A stretch of DNA of 64,000 nt from Mugil cephalus (lineage: Eukaryota > Chordata > Actinopteri > Mugiliformes > Mugilidae), in assembly GCF_022458985.1 (NCBI RefSeq), contig NC_061789.1:16338357-16402356 (forward strand), given 5' to 3'. The first letter of the stretch is position 1; each line of letters opens with the position of its first letter. The translations under genes and the position numbers were made by a program. The notes beneath the pieces are model-generated. The model did no database searches. It was not told the origin of the DNA and was given only the letters and a program-made list of their open reading frames with translations. Shown piece by piece: positions 1 to 12,600 of this stretch.

Positions 1-390
1 TGCGGTACTGATCCAATACTTTGTGTAAATACACCCTAACGTGTCTGGTAAACCTGTATTTCAAATCATAGCTTCATAAAGAATTCAAGACCTCAGAGTT
101 ACTTATTTATTTATTTTAAACTTAATAAATGCGACCATTAAAATAAATCATTGTTTAACTATTTAGAATTACTATCAAATGAAAACTTGCATCTTAATTC
201 TGACACTGTGCTTCATATTATGTGTTGTGGTTTAACCTGAGTTCTTTCACAAGGTTTGTTGTGTTGCCACGACTCAGTCGTTTAGTTACTTTCCTACATT
301 ATCTCGAATGACTGAGGTATCGAAAGTACCGGCATTTTGATATGAGAATCAATTTTCGAGCATAAAGACGTGGTATCGGAAGTATCACTG
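1..390 (-). mobile_element. Truncated copy of a BED-finger hAT-family DNA transposon
   Basis: Reversed, this stretch matches the element at 2947-3561 along most of its length. It shares the BED-finger-like segment (GGCAACACAACAAACCTTGT, then a AGGTTAAACCACA block), the ATTAAGATGCAAGTTTT block and the GTATTGGATC block. It ends at 390 with CAGTGAT read on the minus strand, a plausible hAT terminus. The other end is cut by the window edge. Confidence 0.7.
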
Positions 391-539
391 TTTCATTATC
401 GCCTCCCTGAGGGTAAAATGTCTAAGTCAAGACTTTGGAACAAAGTCAGTAAGTTGGGGAGAGTTGAAGTTGAAGTTAAAGTTGAAGTTTTTGATAAACA
501 CATGTATTTTATTTTATTTATTATTTTTTTTTGGTAGTA

Positions 540-696
540 ACATGTCAGCTGCTGAATGTATCTAATAAAGTAACTTGTAATCTAACTTAGTTACTTTTGA
601 AATCAAGTAATTAGTAAAGCAACTAAGTTAATTTTTAGAGGAGTAATCAATAATTACTAATCGAATTACTTTTTCAACGTAACTGTGGCAACGCTG
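540..696. mobile_element. Terminal fragment of another hAT-like DNA element
   Basis: The stretch is rich in AGTAACT / AGTAATT direct and inverted motifs and ends GTAACTGTGGCAACGCTG. Read from the other strand this resembles the CAGYGTTGCC terminus common in fish hAT elements. The outer boundary near 540 is uncertain, and no target duplication was found. Confidence 0.4.
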
Positions 697-2838
697 GGAA
701 TGGTTATAATGTTGTGGCCAATCGCTGTTTGAGGATTAAATGTATTTACCAAGTAGAGTAATAGTATTAAATTTAGAAAGGCGACTGTCATATGAGTTCA
801 ATAAAAAAAAGCTATTAAAGATTTGGATCTCATTGGAGAGCTGGTTTGCACTACTTTATTCAATCATCATAAAATCTTTCTTTAAATCTCTTAATAATCA
901 ATAACAACAGCTGTCTGTAAAAGCTGTAAAATATGCAATATGTCCATAGTATGGAATGGAGACACGTAAGCATTGTTGTTGCGAGGTTTAAAATCTAACA
1001 ATTCAGAGTATTTATTCATTGGTTTTCGTCTTCAGTGCAGTATTTTTGAGCTGCAGTTCATCATCTGCTCCTCATTCCGTCAGTGTAAACTGAGGATCAG
1101 GGCACATCAGCTCTATTTAAATCAGTCAACTGGAGGATTGATCAGGCCTAAGAACGGGTCCAGACAACATGTATACTTTATGGATCACTCCCCTTAATCC
1201 ACAACCGTCTCAGCGCACTGTCGTCTGCTGCAGTTTCTGCACATCTGCGACTCCCCCCTCCTCCCAGGAGACTCTCACAAACCAGACCTGCGTCAGATCC
1301 CTGTTCTTCCACCCCGCACGCCCGCCTCCTCCTCGGTGGTCCGCCCCCCAGGGGAGAGGTGCCCTGCATGCCTGCTCAGTTAATCCAGGCCTGCCAGGAA
1401 ACCGCGGGGTTTGTGGAAAGACATCTGTGTGACCTTCCTTGATGAGCACACAGTGGGTACATCACTCCTGGCTGTGCCGTCAAGCTCTGATACTTTGTCA
1501 TCTTCCCATCATCGAGTCTGCTCCGGCCGCTCCTCGTGGGACAAAGTCGGCTCACTTTAAGTACCTGCGCCGGCACTGTAGGCAGGGGCACGTTGTTTGG
1601 ACAGGAGCGCGGTCACGGCGACGAGGGTTCGGGCTGAAAATATTCCCTGACTTTGAACCGTCTGTTTTTAACTGCTCGGTTGAGCCCCTCGGCTGCGGCT
1701 TCTCCCCTGCTTTGATAAAAGCGGAGTCACGCCACGCTCGTTGGAGAATCTCCCCTTCAGCACCTGGCTGTCAAGTCAGTGATGACTCTTTCCTCCCAAC
1801 ACTTAGAGCTTAAGATGTCTCCCAGCCTTTCTCTTTTGAGGATCACGGGGCATAATAGTCAGTGAGGAGAAGAAGTTGAAGGAAGACTGGGAAAAAAACT
1901 GTCTCATTCCCACCATCTTAGAGGTGGGTAACTCTGCACTGCTGCTGGCGCTTTCTCCCCGCGCCAGTTGTCAGTGGTACTACTTCTTCCTGCCTATCCA
2001 GATGGCACTGGCTCAGCAGCTGAATCTCATCCTGTCTCTCTCACCGAAGAACATCCCCTCCACGGATTACCACAGAAGACGCAGCTTTATTTTGCCCTCT
2101 TCATCAAGTTTAATCCAGTGCCCCCCCCCCTCCTCTCAGCCGCACTTTAAACGCCGACCCAGGCCTCGAACACACCATTGTTCCGACGCTTAATCTTCAC
2201 AACGAACGCTGCGTCCTACAAGGCAGATCTTGGATGGGCGGATGAATAAAATCAGAGCATAAACCTCCACCTTAAACAGCACAAAGCTCATTTTGTTGTT
2301 CATTTCAAGGCGAGTAAGGTGAACCTTGAAGCCTTGTTCTTCTTCTTTTTACAACATCACTAGATAAGCCAGTGTACATTCTCCAGCGAATCTGTAAACA
2401 CATATATTTGTAGCGTTTCGTCCTATCTGATTTCAAACCCAACAGCTGCATTTTCAATTGCAATTTTCAGCACGTGTGAGTCAGAATCGCTGGTGCTACC
2501 CCAGAGCGTTTCTACATGAAGTCATCTGGCTCCTTCAAGAGACGGAAGGAATACCACGGGCACATAAATAATACATCGCTTCGAGTTGTTTCAGAGCACT
2601 CAGCGAGGGGAGAGGCATATTAGAGACATTACAGTTTGTTCTCGTTCTTGCTTGCGTCTCGCTACACGGAGACCGTTTTCACACATCCGTCCCGTCGCTG
2701 CGCACGGGGCCTCCGCCAGGGTTAGAATATCAGACAAGCTCGGGCAAAATACGGGACAGACGCGGGTAAATTATGTCAACATTCGACGTTTGCTTCTGAA
2801 AGATCACCTCACACTCACTTGACTGTGATATATCTGTA
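697..2838. other. Gene-free stretch, no repeat recognised
   Basis: No exon could be supported. Open frames at 1169-1813 and 1876-2193 are short, lack recognisable domains and occur in several frames and both strands, as expected in GC-rich non-coding DNA. From about 1050 to 2250 the sequence is GC-richer than its surroundings and repeat-poor. A poly-C run is at about 2121-2130. Confidence 0.4.
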
Positions 2839-2946
2839 TTACGATCAGTCATAATATTATGACCGCCTTCCTAACGCTTCCTTCGTAACGCCTCCAAAAC
2901 AGCTGGGATTCATCAGAGAGTGGACAGGGTGTCCTGTGGTGTCTGT

Positions 2947-3561
2947 TAGTGATGCGCGGATCAATACTGAAATATCGATACCTCCGATACCAGATCTTCG
3001 ATCGATTCTCAAATGAAAATATCTATATTTTTGATACGTCAGTCATTCGAGGTATGGAAAATACAGTGGACAGTACCTAAATTACTGAGTTGTGGCAACA
3101 CAACAAACCTTGTGAAACACCTCAGGTTAAACCACAGCACAGAATACGAGGCATTTATGATGAAGAGGACGGAGGAGGAGAGCATACGATTAAGATGCAA
3201 GTTTTTATTTTTATACTAGTTCTCAATAATTAAACAATTACTTTACTTATTATTTTTTAGTGTTTGAAAGATAATTTTCACAGTTTTTCTATATTTGTCT
3301 GTTTTTTTGTTGTTGTTGTATTAGTTATATATTAAATGAGGGCGCAACCTCAATATACTTCTGTGTTTAAAATAAATGAATAAATTACTCTGATGCCTTA
3401 TATTCTTTATGAAGCTTTGACTTAAAATACATTACTTTTGTTACATTTTCCAAACACATTAGGCACATTAAGTATCGGTATTGGATCCATATCGCCCACA
3501 CCAGGCTGAATTTTAATCAATATCAGATCAGAAAGAATGTTGGTGGTATCGAAAATCACTA
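2947..3561 (+). mobile_element. hAT-family DNA element (615 bp) inserted into a Tc1-like element
   Basis: The element begins TAGTGATGCGCGG and ends ATCACTA, so both ends share the 7-base inverted terminus TAGTGAT. It is flanked by GTGTCTGT (2939-2946) and GTGTCTGG (3562-3569), a 7-of-8 match to the 8-bp target duplication expected for hAT. The host Tc1-like sequence continues on both sides. It is a homologue of the copy at 1-390, in the opposite orientation. Confidence 0.8.
3013..3219 (+). pseudogene. BED zinc-finger remnant of a hAT transposase
   Basis: A 68-codon open frame contains a segment around CGNTTNLVKHLRLNHSTEY. The order Cys, Asn-Leu-x-x-His-Leu, His fits the second half of a BED-type zinc finger, as in ZBED-like hAT transposases. 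The first cysteine pair and the catalytic domain are missing, so it is a fragment left in a non-autonomous element. Confidence 0.6.
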
Positions 3562-3830
3562 GTGTCTGGCAACGTTGTTAGTGGGGGTCTTTGGGTCCTA
3601 TGGGGAGGGGAGGGGTCTCTCTGATCATCCCACAGATACTTGATTAGTTTGGGATCTAGTGAATTTGGAGGCCAGGTCAACACCTTGTGCTGTTGTTCAT
3701 GTTTTCTGAGTTTTTTTGTGTATTTTTTGTGTGTTGCCTGTTTCAGGCTGCATCCTGCTGCCATCAAGGAGTGTCATTGCTACGGGGTGGGGGTGCCTGG
3801 TCTGGTCTAGGTGGGTGGTACATGTTTTTT

Positions 3831-5146
3831 TGCATTTTTTGTGAGCTTTTTGCACCTCTTTGTGGTCATTCTGTATCATTTTGTGTCCCTTGTGTGGTCG
3901 GTTTAATTAATGTTGGGTCTTCTCACAATAATCCTATCAAAATAGTTTAGTTTAGAATCGATGCGTCCTTGTTTTTATTCTTTTTATAGCAGTAGTATTT
4001 ATTAGCGTTAAATGGAACAGTGCCTTACAGTTTTGAAGACTTAAAGTAGTTCTGACACACATAGAAAATAATAAAACAATAGTTGAACATCACCACCAGG
4101 TTTAAAGTCTTGCTGTATACTGTGCAATATCGTGTTTTGATCCAACTGAAGTATGTCCGTGGTGTGAATAGTGCCTCTTAACGCTGGTCTGGATTTCTAG
4201 TCAGAGGATTTTAAGATCCAGGGCAGGGTGCCACAGCCACAGGGTTTATAATGGATGCCGTATCACTCACATGCAATAAAGCTGATACTCACTCAGTGGT
4301 TTATTGCAGCATTTGTTGCCTTCTCGAAGGGTGCATCGAATGACGGAACACGCTGCGTGAGATAGATATGCTCAGTGACCCTATTCGTAACACTAATGTT
4401 CATTACTAGCTAATGTGAAACTTTGAAGCTCCCCAGATGGTGTTGGTTGTTATTATTCAAGCTCACTGTTCGGGCTTCATGACCTGTAAATAATACTTTA
4501 AACTGTTCTGTTTTCAAAGCTGAAAGTCCATTTGGAGGGAGAGTTCCAAGCATCGCGTCCACCGGTTCTTTTAAATACACAGCCGCGCTGTTGGGGCTGT
4601 GCAAATTATGTTTATCATTTCGCAACCTCGTTTGTGTTAAGGCTCGTGACAGTAAACTGAACGACTTTCATTATTTCTTTTCTTTTTTCTTTTTTTTTCT
4701 GGAAGAAATCTGCAAAACAACGGCGTGCAGGCTCCGTAGCTATGCAGTGAAGACGACACACTGCATAAATAAAGCCGGCTGGAATACGCCGGTAATAACA
4801 ACATAAAACAATAACAGTGACAGAATAAAATATCTGAGGGCCGGGATTCCTGGTCACATATATTTTGATACTTGGGCGAGATGACAACGAGGCTCAATCT
4901 ACTGATTCACAAGGGCTCATAAAGCTAAACCCAAAAATTAATGTCTGCAGCTGCAGAGTAAGTTAACAAAGAAATACAAGCGCACATTTAAGCAACTGAA
5001 ATGATAATGAATGTAATATCTGACAAATCTAGATGTTTATGAGCATAATTAATTAATCTCAGGTAAAACTTCATTGTAGTTACCAATTATTATAAAGAAG
5101 CCATAGCTCCAACAACATTACCCCCAAAAATGTCCTGTAATATGTA
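3831..5146. other. Gene-free stretch, nothing recognised
   Basis: Contains T-rich and mixed-composition sequence without coding signal or a repeat I can name. A T-run (about 4684-4698) and scattered short open frames are the only features. Confidence 0.3.
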
Positions 5147-5147
5147 A

Positions 5148-5330
5148 GTCATAGGTTTTCAACAGGGGGTCTGCGACCCCTAGAGGGTCGGTGGAGGCAT
5201 TGCAGGTGGGTCGCAAAATCTTTGGTTGATTCAATATTTTTATATATTTTTTATTTTCCCCCACAAATTTAAATTTCTTTAAATACACATTCCCCGCAAT
5301 TGTCTGAGAGCCTACTCAGTCCCCAGGTAA
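5148..5330 (-). mobile_element. hAT-like non-autonomous element (GGGGTCTTCAA family), partial
   Basis: Starts TAGGTTTTCAACAGGGGGTC and continues with GCGACCCCTAGAGGGTC and the diagnostic AAAATCTTTGGTTGATT. It matches the right end of the complete copy at 42226-42853, read in reverse. Confidence 0.6.
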
Positions 5331-7368
5331 AATACAGTATTAGCAGAAGAGAAGCTAACAGTGTAGCTCACTCCCATTAGTCAACTACTGAGGCCAAAAT
5401 GGATCACTTTGTCACTAGAACAAAAAATAGAAATAATAATAATAGTAAAAAAAGAATATTTGAACCTAAGTGTGTATTGCTTTGTAATTAATTTAACATT
5501 ACACACATTGAAAAATCAGTGGTACCTGAAGGAGCTCGGTGGCTTGACAGTGGTTATATGGACCACTCTCAAGGCGATGACTGTCCACAAAGAAGGGATT
5601 CATGTACTGTATTCCATGGCCTCTGCATTAAAGGAGCTTGGTGCGCCGTGTCCGTACTTGTCACCCGAAATTGTTTCACGTTTAACAACAGAAAGGGAAA
5701 GTTCAGCATTAGCGTGTTCACTCACCAACTCCCAAACTATTTCTTCCAAGTTCCAGTTTTCCAGTTTTTCCATCACATTTGTCAGAAGGATTTCTGAGCG
5801 ATCAGAGCCACCGAGCACCGTCGCTAGCCGCAACTCAAACTATGTAATGTGGTATTGTTTAATAGATATGTGCGGTTCCTCCCAGCAAATGGAAAGTCTC
5901 CTTGATCTATTCAGAAGTTGATGGACCCAGTATTTTCTTTTTCTACTTTCCAGAATCATTTTCACCACTTCCCCAACTCCATTTTGTCTTGTGTTGCACA
6001 TTTTTTTTTTTTTTGAAATGGATAGAATAAGAAAATAGAACTATGGGCTTGGTGTGTAAGTGTAGGAGGGAATATGCTGGAAAATAGCTGACAGGTTTTC
6101 AAAAATGGGCGCTTTCTACCGACTCACCAGCCATCCGCTGTATATAATCAAAACTGTTTAAGTGACGCCATGACACATTAACACAGCGTGAAATAATAAG
6201 GAAAAATGGGGAGTGAGTTATGTAATCACCCCCAAATGATCTGCTGAATTCAAACAGTCTTTTAAGCTTATAACAACATCAGTCCTGAGCCTTTGCTTTA
6301 TTTGCTGAATAGAAATAGGATTTGAGGTGAGTGTGAGACCCTCCCATTAAATATGCCGGCGAAATTTACATAGACCAAGCCTGCATATATTTTCTGAAGA
6401 CGATAAAGGTTGAGAGTCGAAACTCATCTTTTATCGGGGCTCGTTGGTCATGCCATCCACTAACACCTGAGATCTTGTTTGGCCTGTTAAATAGATAACT
6501 GATAAATCATTTTTTTTGGGAGGGGGGGAGGTGGTGGTGGTGGCATATTTAGATTATCGCCCACTGTGAATTTGAGCCTTTGAATTTCTCCACACAGTAA
6601 TTTGGATGAATAAAAGACTCTCTTTAGTATTCAGGTGTAGTTACGGCGGCCATTAGAGTAGCTTTACACCTCAGGAATCAGAAAGCGAGCCGCTGATCCT
6701 CACTGATCCTGTGCTCAGGGCGGGCTTCTGCTAACAGAACAATGATTCATCCTTTCATAAGATACGTTTATGCAGAGGATCATATCTGGAGAAATAAATC
6801 CACTTTTACTGCCCTTAAATCTACAATATTGTCTGCAAACGCTAACCCGCCTTAACTTACTACAGTTTTAGCTTCTTTTTTATTGGCTTTTCATATTCAT
6901 TTCCACAAGCTGCGAGCTCTGTGACGGACAGCTCACTATCAACACATCTGGTGTGTCTGGTTTAAAGATAAGATAAGATAACCCGACAGTGGAGAAATTT
7001 GCAGCATGGCAGCAGCGGACGGTTTAAATACACACAGGAGATGAAAATATGTAATAAATGTATTAAGTACGAAAAATCAATAGCAAATAACGGGTATTAA
7101 ACTGTTTTGCACTCCATTCTGAACTGATGCCACATCCCACCAAAACCACCGTGGTACCCATCCATCCAAAATTCAAAACCCACAAGACCATGCATCTACA
7201 CCCACTAGTGTCATTTTTTTGTATATATACATCTATTTGTATGTCTTTATGTGTCTACAATAAAAAAGTACGAAAAAATACAAAAGGAATCCTGTTTATA
7301 CTGGTAAAATTGACCAATTTGCCATAATTGCACATGAAAGACTGTAGGATATGTCAATGTATAATGTA
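5331..7368. other. Gene-free stretch with one L2-like tail
   Basis: Open frames at 5409-5921 show no known domain. A poly-T run is at about 6001-6015 and a G-rich GGT repeat at about 6517-6543. Around 6966-7010, AGATAAGATAAGATAA followed by a CAGTGGAGAAATTT block resembles the 3' tail of a teleost L2-like retroelement. Confidence 0.35.
6966..7012 (+). mobile_element. L2-like LINE/SINE 3' tail fragment
   Basis: AGATAAGATAAGATAA, then CCCGACAGTGGAGAAATTTG. A similar block occurs in ubfd1 intron 4 (49283-49330). Such GATAA tails followed by a CAGTGGGGAAATTT-like segment are common at 3' ends of fish non-LTR elements. Fragment only. Confidence 0.4.
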
Positions 7369-7606
7369 CACTGATCAGCCACAACATTAAAACCACTGAC
7401 AGGAGATATAAACCCTTCGACCTGGCCTCAAAATTCACTAGATCGCAAGCTGACCAAGTATCTGTGGATCCACAGAGGCCCCACTACCCCGCTAACAACA
7501 TTATGTTGGGAGATGGTCCATGTCCATCCTCTGATGAGTCACAGCTGTTTTGGGGGCACAAGGGAGACCTACACAAAATTAGGAAGGTGGTCATAATGTT
7601 ATCGTT
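7369..7606 (-). mobile_element. Tc1/mariner-like non-autonomous element, internally deleted
   Basis: Left end CACTGATCAGCCACAACATT and right end GGTGGTCATAATGTTAT are the two inverted termini of the family. In between lie ACCTGGCCTCAAAATTCACT and GGTCCATGTCCATCCTCTGA, matching the copies at 15173 and 27566. Confidence 0.75.
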
Positions 7607-8390
7607 GTCGTATATATAAAGTGGTCTGCTGGGAGCAGCCTCACAGCGGCAGGAAGGATGGAATTGCGTTGACGCTCCTCCACACAGCATGGGTGAAGCA
7701 GTCAGCCGCTGAAGCCGCCGCACAGTGCTGCCAAGAAGAGGCTGTTTTCCATCAGGGATCACTCTCTCTCCACCTCCGCCGGCTCGAGGGGGGGGGGAGG
7801 GGCAAACCAGGACAGAGCTGCCCTTCCTGACCAGCCTGTTCTTGGGTGATGGGTGATGCCCATCCGCACAGTCTCCTCTCGCCTTTCTTAAAAAGTGCTT
7901 CGGTGCCCCAGCCGAGCGATTCCAGATCAACCTTTTTTGCTTCCAGGCTGGAGGACATCATGAAATCAGCCGCACTACGAAACCCACGGCAAGAAACAGT
8001 CTTGTGATGAAACATGTGAAATCTGCTTGCTAGTCAAAGGTGTGTAATTTTAAATGTGCTGCGAGTCAGAAAAACAGGTTCATGCACGGTAGCTCTTTTT
8101 CCCCCCTGAACATAACGTCTGTCTGGGCTATTTTACACGCAATATTTTTGGACATTTCTCAGACCCTTGTGGACAGTTTGACCTGTAAGTATTTTTGCCT
8201 TATGGTTATTAACAACTTCTTCCCTTAATTTTGATAGAAAATGTGGGTTAATATCCAATTAAAATTGATGAGTAGGGTGATTACTAGAAATGTGCATGAG
8301 TGGCACACAGATGGCTCCATGAGACACATTTGAATCTCTCCAAGTTAACAACAGACAAAAGACACAAACAGTTAGCGCCACGCCCCACTC
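7607..8390. other. Gene-free stretch, no repeat recognised
   Basis: GC-rich at 7640-7860 with open frames on both strands, none with recognisable protein character. AT-rich after 8040. Confidence 0.3.
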
Positions 8391-8625
8391 CATCCATCCA
8401 TCCATCCATCCGTGCCGATATTTGCTGTCTTCTGTTAAGGCTGGAGCTTATCCCAGTTTGTGCTGGTCAAGAGGCTAGGAAACACCCAGCACAGGTCAGC
8501 AGTCTATCACAGACTAACACAATTTCACACTCACATTCACACATCTGGGGAAGTCAGTGGCTGCAGTGAACCTGACCCGCATGTCTTTGGACTGAAGGAG
8601 GAAGCAGGGGCACCCAGAGGAAATG
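8391..8625 (+). mobile_element. CATC-repeat-associated dispersed teleost repeat
   Basis: A (CATC)n tract (8391-8412) is followed by GGCTGGAGCTTATCCCAG, a CAGCAGTCTATCACAGACTA block, CACACTCACATTCACAC and CCTGACCCGCATGTCTTTGG. This arrangement is a familiar fish dispersed repeat. Shorter related pieces occur near 14345-14415 and 17455-17520. Confidence 0.55.
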
Positions 8626-8632
8626 CCTTGTG

Positions 8633-8810
8633 AAGTCAAGTCAAGTTTATTTACACGGCCCAGTATCACATAAAAAGTCTCAGTGGGCTTCACCGGCTCA
8701 CAGCAGCTACAGCTCCTCACCTTACCCGAGCTCTCCACGAGGACAAGGAAAATACCAGCACAAGATAACCATCAAAGGACAAAAGAAGAAATCTCCAGAG
8801 AAACCAGTCA
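8633..8810 (+). mobile_element. Dispersed repeat of SINE/LINE-tail type
   Basis: GTCAAGTCAAGTTTATTTAC, a CCCAGTATCACA segment and AGGACAAGGAAAATACCAGC resemble a common teleost repeat in which CAAGTTTATTTGTATAGCCC precedes a CAATATCACA block. Assignment rests on recall of the pattern only. Confidence 0.4.
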
Positions 8811-9338
8811 GCAAGACATTTGCCTTCCCCTGACAACTGGGATGCAACTACATGTGGAAGAAGACGGCAAGAAACGGGAAGATTTAACAGATGATGGAAA
8901 AATAAAAATGTCTGACCTGAAAATACAGCTCAAAAGCTTCGCGGCAAGTTGTAAAATGCTGTCATTATAAAGTTGATAGACCCCCCAATTCATTTTTGTG
9001 ATTAAGTTTCTGAAGCTTTTGACGGGGTATTTTTGCAACACTGTAAACGGATCAGTTAAAAAGCAGGTTTGTTTTTTCAGCTGGAGGTCACGATGCATTT
9101 TAGACTGCATCCCACCGAACAACGACCGTTTGTTTCACCACGAGAGAAGCTGGTCTGCATTGTAGAATGGCTGCATACAGAAATAACTGAGCTGCATCAC
9201 AGGCAGTAAGTGCAACACAGGGAGGGGAAGAACAATGATAACACTACTGTTTTACTCTTATGTGCGGTTTACACCTCTGCAGGACTGGACGGTGTAACCT
9301 ACACAGGTAGCCTATGCCTTTACGCTGATCAGTCAAAA

Positions 9339-9614
9339 TTGGACCCCAGGTGGTCCGTGGAGGTACTGCATCCATGCCACGCCACAGTTCTGGGCGAGGC
9401 ATGGCCGCCCTACTGTTGAATATTTGGACCTGTGTATTATTTAAATAGCTTAATATTGAATGCAAAATAATAATAATAATAATAATAATAATGTATATTT
9501 AGAATTAACACTAGGCCGAGTTTAATATGGAACACATACAGTAGGTAGGGGATCCCTACTTAATCTCTTCATCAGTTTGGGGTTTTTGGCCTGAAAAATA
9601 TTGAAGACCCCTGG
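9339..9614 (-). mobile_element. hAT-like non-autonomous element (GGGGTCTTCAA family), internally deleted
   Basis: GTGGTCCGTGGAGGTACTGC marks one end. The other end is CTACTTAATCTCTTCATCAG followed by GAAGACCCCTGG. The internal TATTTAAATAGCTTAATATT block is shared with the copy at 59096-59457. An (AAT)n microsatellite sits inside. Confidence 0.65.
9465..9492. repeat. (AAT)n microsatellite
   Basis: About nine AAT units in a row within the hAT-like element. Confidence 0.8.
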
Positions 9615-12600
9615 TTTAAACTGTCTGATTGTTTTCAATTAGATTTTTTTTTTAACCACAATTATTAAGTATATCCTTAATGTTCCTGCTACTTGTCATT
9701 TAAACACTTTATATATTTGCCTGAGGAAGATTAGTAGTAGTAAGCAATGAATCAGATGGGATTCCACTGTGCAAGTACTGTTTGTATTGTTATAAGTGAT
9801 TAATATTTTTTATAAATCCAACAGTTGGACTTTTTTTTTTTTTTTTTGACGAGCAAAGCAGCCATAATATCAGCACTGCACAGTTTGTTCAAGCTACTTA
9901 TTATGACCCACGGTTACATTTCACCGTGAGTGAAATCTTCCAGTTGAAGTATCAATTATGTTGAGAGCAGCTGCTGTGGAGCCACATGGGGAGGATGTCA
10001 GGCTCCACTGATGGGTTAACAAAACACCGAACTTCAACACTGGAGGCTGCTGATCATTCCCTCTCTTCTTAATATTCAGCCTTTTCCTCTAACACTCCCG
10101 TACCACCTTATTATTACAACAATGACGTTGTATCAAAGAGTGAGCGCACGGGGCCTATAGGGTATTTTCATTTGCCCGTGTTAGTAGAGAGCAGTAGAGA
10201 AACGCTCCATATAATTCCATATGTGTGTTTGATGCATTATTTAGTTATTTCAGCTATTTAATAATACATATTAAAGGTACAGGTATATGATAAATATGGG
10301 ATTTAAGTGCAGCAGTAATTGCACTTTAATCTTGTATTCACATACAGATGTGGCAGTTAGGTGATAAAAATAATAATTTCTATATACAATCCCCATTTGG
10401 ATGAACTCCAATGTGACTGGACATCATCATCATATGCAGGCAAATGGTCTGCTGTGAACTCACAGCACGAATTCAAAAGAGGTGTCGCAAGCTATGCGTG
10501 CTATGTAAATAACCCATATTTTGTATTGCATATATCTATTCTATTGGTCATATTTATATTTTTATCTGAAGTCCCTTTCCACGGTGAAGAAAAATAAGCT
10601 CCACTATCTCCGGCGTAGAGCACTCTCCAGGTGGTAAGCCTATAATTAATTAAAAGTATTAAAATAATTTAAATATTATTTTTTTAAAATTGTATTTTGG
10701 AGATAATACAGTAAAATATTTATTCAGGCACAACTGACAGATGAGCAAACTTAGCTCAGCCTACAAACAAACGTTATATATATATCTGTATGTATGCAAA
10801 TAAAAGAACGCAGCCTTATTTTGACCAAACTATTAGTTCATATAATATTTCATTTACATTGTTTTTCATTTTAATGGAAATTTAAGTTTAATGCTGCGTA
10901 CACTGAACGATCCAAACCTTCCAAATTCTCCTTCACCGTGCCCTTTTTTTTTCATTCTTTATTGTCAGCGTTTCAAAACACTTAGCTAGTAACAGCTCCA
11001 AACGCACCAGATACAATGCAGAGCGGCGCAAGAGACACGTGGATGAGCAGAGCATCTCCGGCCGACTCCCGGCTTGCTTAATGTCACTGTAACGCCACCA
11101 TCTTGCCTGATGTCCAACTTAATTCGACATTGATTTTTAAGCCTTTTCATTATGTGATCAAGCTGCTGCCACCGCTAAATCTAACAAAGTAGTTTCAGCC
11201 GCGCCATACAGCTACACTACAATCAGCGCTTGGCAGGCTTGAGACAGGATGGATGAAAGGCAAAAAAAGAAAAAAAGAAAAAAACATTGGTGGTGTGGGC
11301 ACTTAGATCCAAAGCTATTACAAAACACACACATGTGCTGCATGTATATAACAGTATGCACCTTTAATTATGTATTTTATGTTAAAATAAAACATGTAAC
11401 AATTAGAAAATAGCCAAATTTTATCACTGCGAGACCCACGGGAGTCCGGCAATTATCTCGTCTGTCAGGTGCGGTCCATGCCACGTGGGGATGCCTGTAC
11501 AAAATGATTGAGACGGCCTCACATGGAGCGCGGTGAATGTCAAAAGCTAGACGGAGAAATATAGGAGGAGGAGGAGGAGGCAGTAGCGTTTTGACGCGGT
11601 TAGAAAATAAATTGAGATTATTCTGGATCGCAGGGGCCGATAGACGCAGGTAAGACACATATTTATACATTCCTCTTGCTTATTTATTTGAGAGAAGAGA
11701 GCGGAAAGAGGCAGCGCTCGTAGCCATTAGCTCAAATTACATTCGGGTCTTCTCAGAGAATCACGAGCACTTAACATAACAGCAGATGCATCACTGAGGG
11801 AAGACACTTTTCCAGCAAAGCATGTCTAATTTGAAAAAGAATGAAGGGGAGACAAAAAAAAAACAATTTCAATGAGCCAGGAAATGTAATGCATCTGGCC
11901 CAGCAGCTTTGATGGGGAGTCCATCAACTCCCGATATGAGTGCGAGGGTTTGCGTGGCCACTCAGGTGTCCCGCTCCCAGGCCAAGAAGGAACACAGTTG
12001 TTCTATTACATGGCTTAGTGCTTCTATAGGGATCACCTGAGACCTGCTGGACATTTTCCCTCCATATCCGCTCTCGCATTGCCGCCGCTGTGCTAAGCGA
12101 ACTCAAACAAATAACACCAACAGTATGCAGATGAGACCCGGAAATGGCAAGTATGGCCGTTTGCTGTTTGATTCACTTAAGAGCTTTTATGATGTCATCA
12201 AGAGGAAAATTACAGCAGCTCTTTCATGGTCAGTGAATGGGAGGCTGATTTGTAGACATGGTAACGGCGCCCAGGTTGATTTTATGGAAAGTATGGGGAT
12301 TCTGGTTCAAAACAGCACAATAAAATGAAGCAAACGACTCTTTTAAATTAAACTGAAATGGTCACGCTGCCTTTAGCGTCTCCTTGTCATGCATGCTTGA
12401 TTTCTTCGGAGTTCGCCACGACCACCTAGTATTGTCTAATGACGGAGAATCGAGTCTCGTGGATGCACGTTTGTTTTACTTCTCGGTTCAATTAAAGACA
12501 TGGTGTGATGCTTTAGGAAATATGTTGGATTTTTAACCAATACAAGAGTTTTCAGAAAATGACGCCCTGTGAAGAAATGCGAACTAGATACGGAGTAAAA

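Larger units (their letters stand above)
2839..3830 (+). mobile_element. Tc1/mariner-like non-autonomous element, interrupted by a hAT insertion
   Basis: The left end (ACGATCAGTCATAATATTAT) is a decayed form of the CACTGATCAGGCATAACAT terminus seen intact at 27566. The match continues through CTCCAAAACAGCTG and resumes after the hAT insertion with GGATCTAGTGAATTTGGAGG at about 3651. It runs on to the GGTGGTACATGT segment near 3825. It keeps more of the interior than the other copies; the right terminus is not clear. Confidence 0.7.

Noticed and set aside
1169-2193. Several open frames of 60-124 codons
   Set aside because: They overlap in different frames and strands in GC-rich DNA and show proline/serine/arginine bias typical of chance frames.
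5409-5921. Protein-coding open frame (170 codons), with another on the opposite strand at 5600-5833
   Set aside because: No recognisable domain, no splice structure, and competing frames on both strands. A hAT transposase origin was considered but no family block could be matched.
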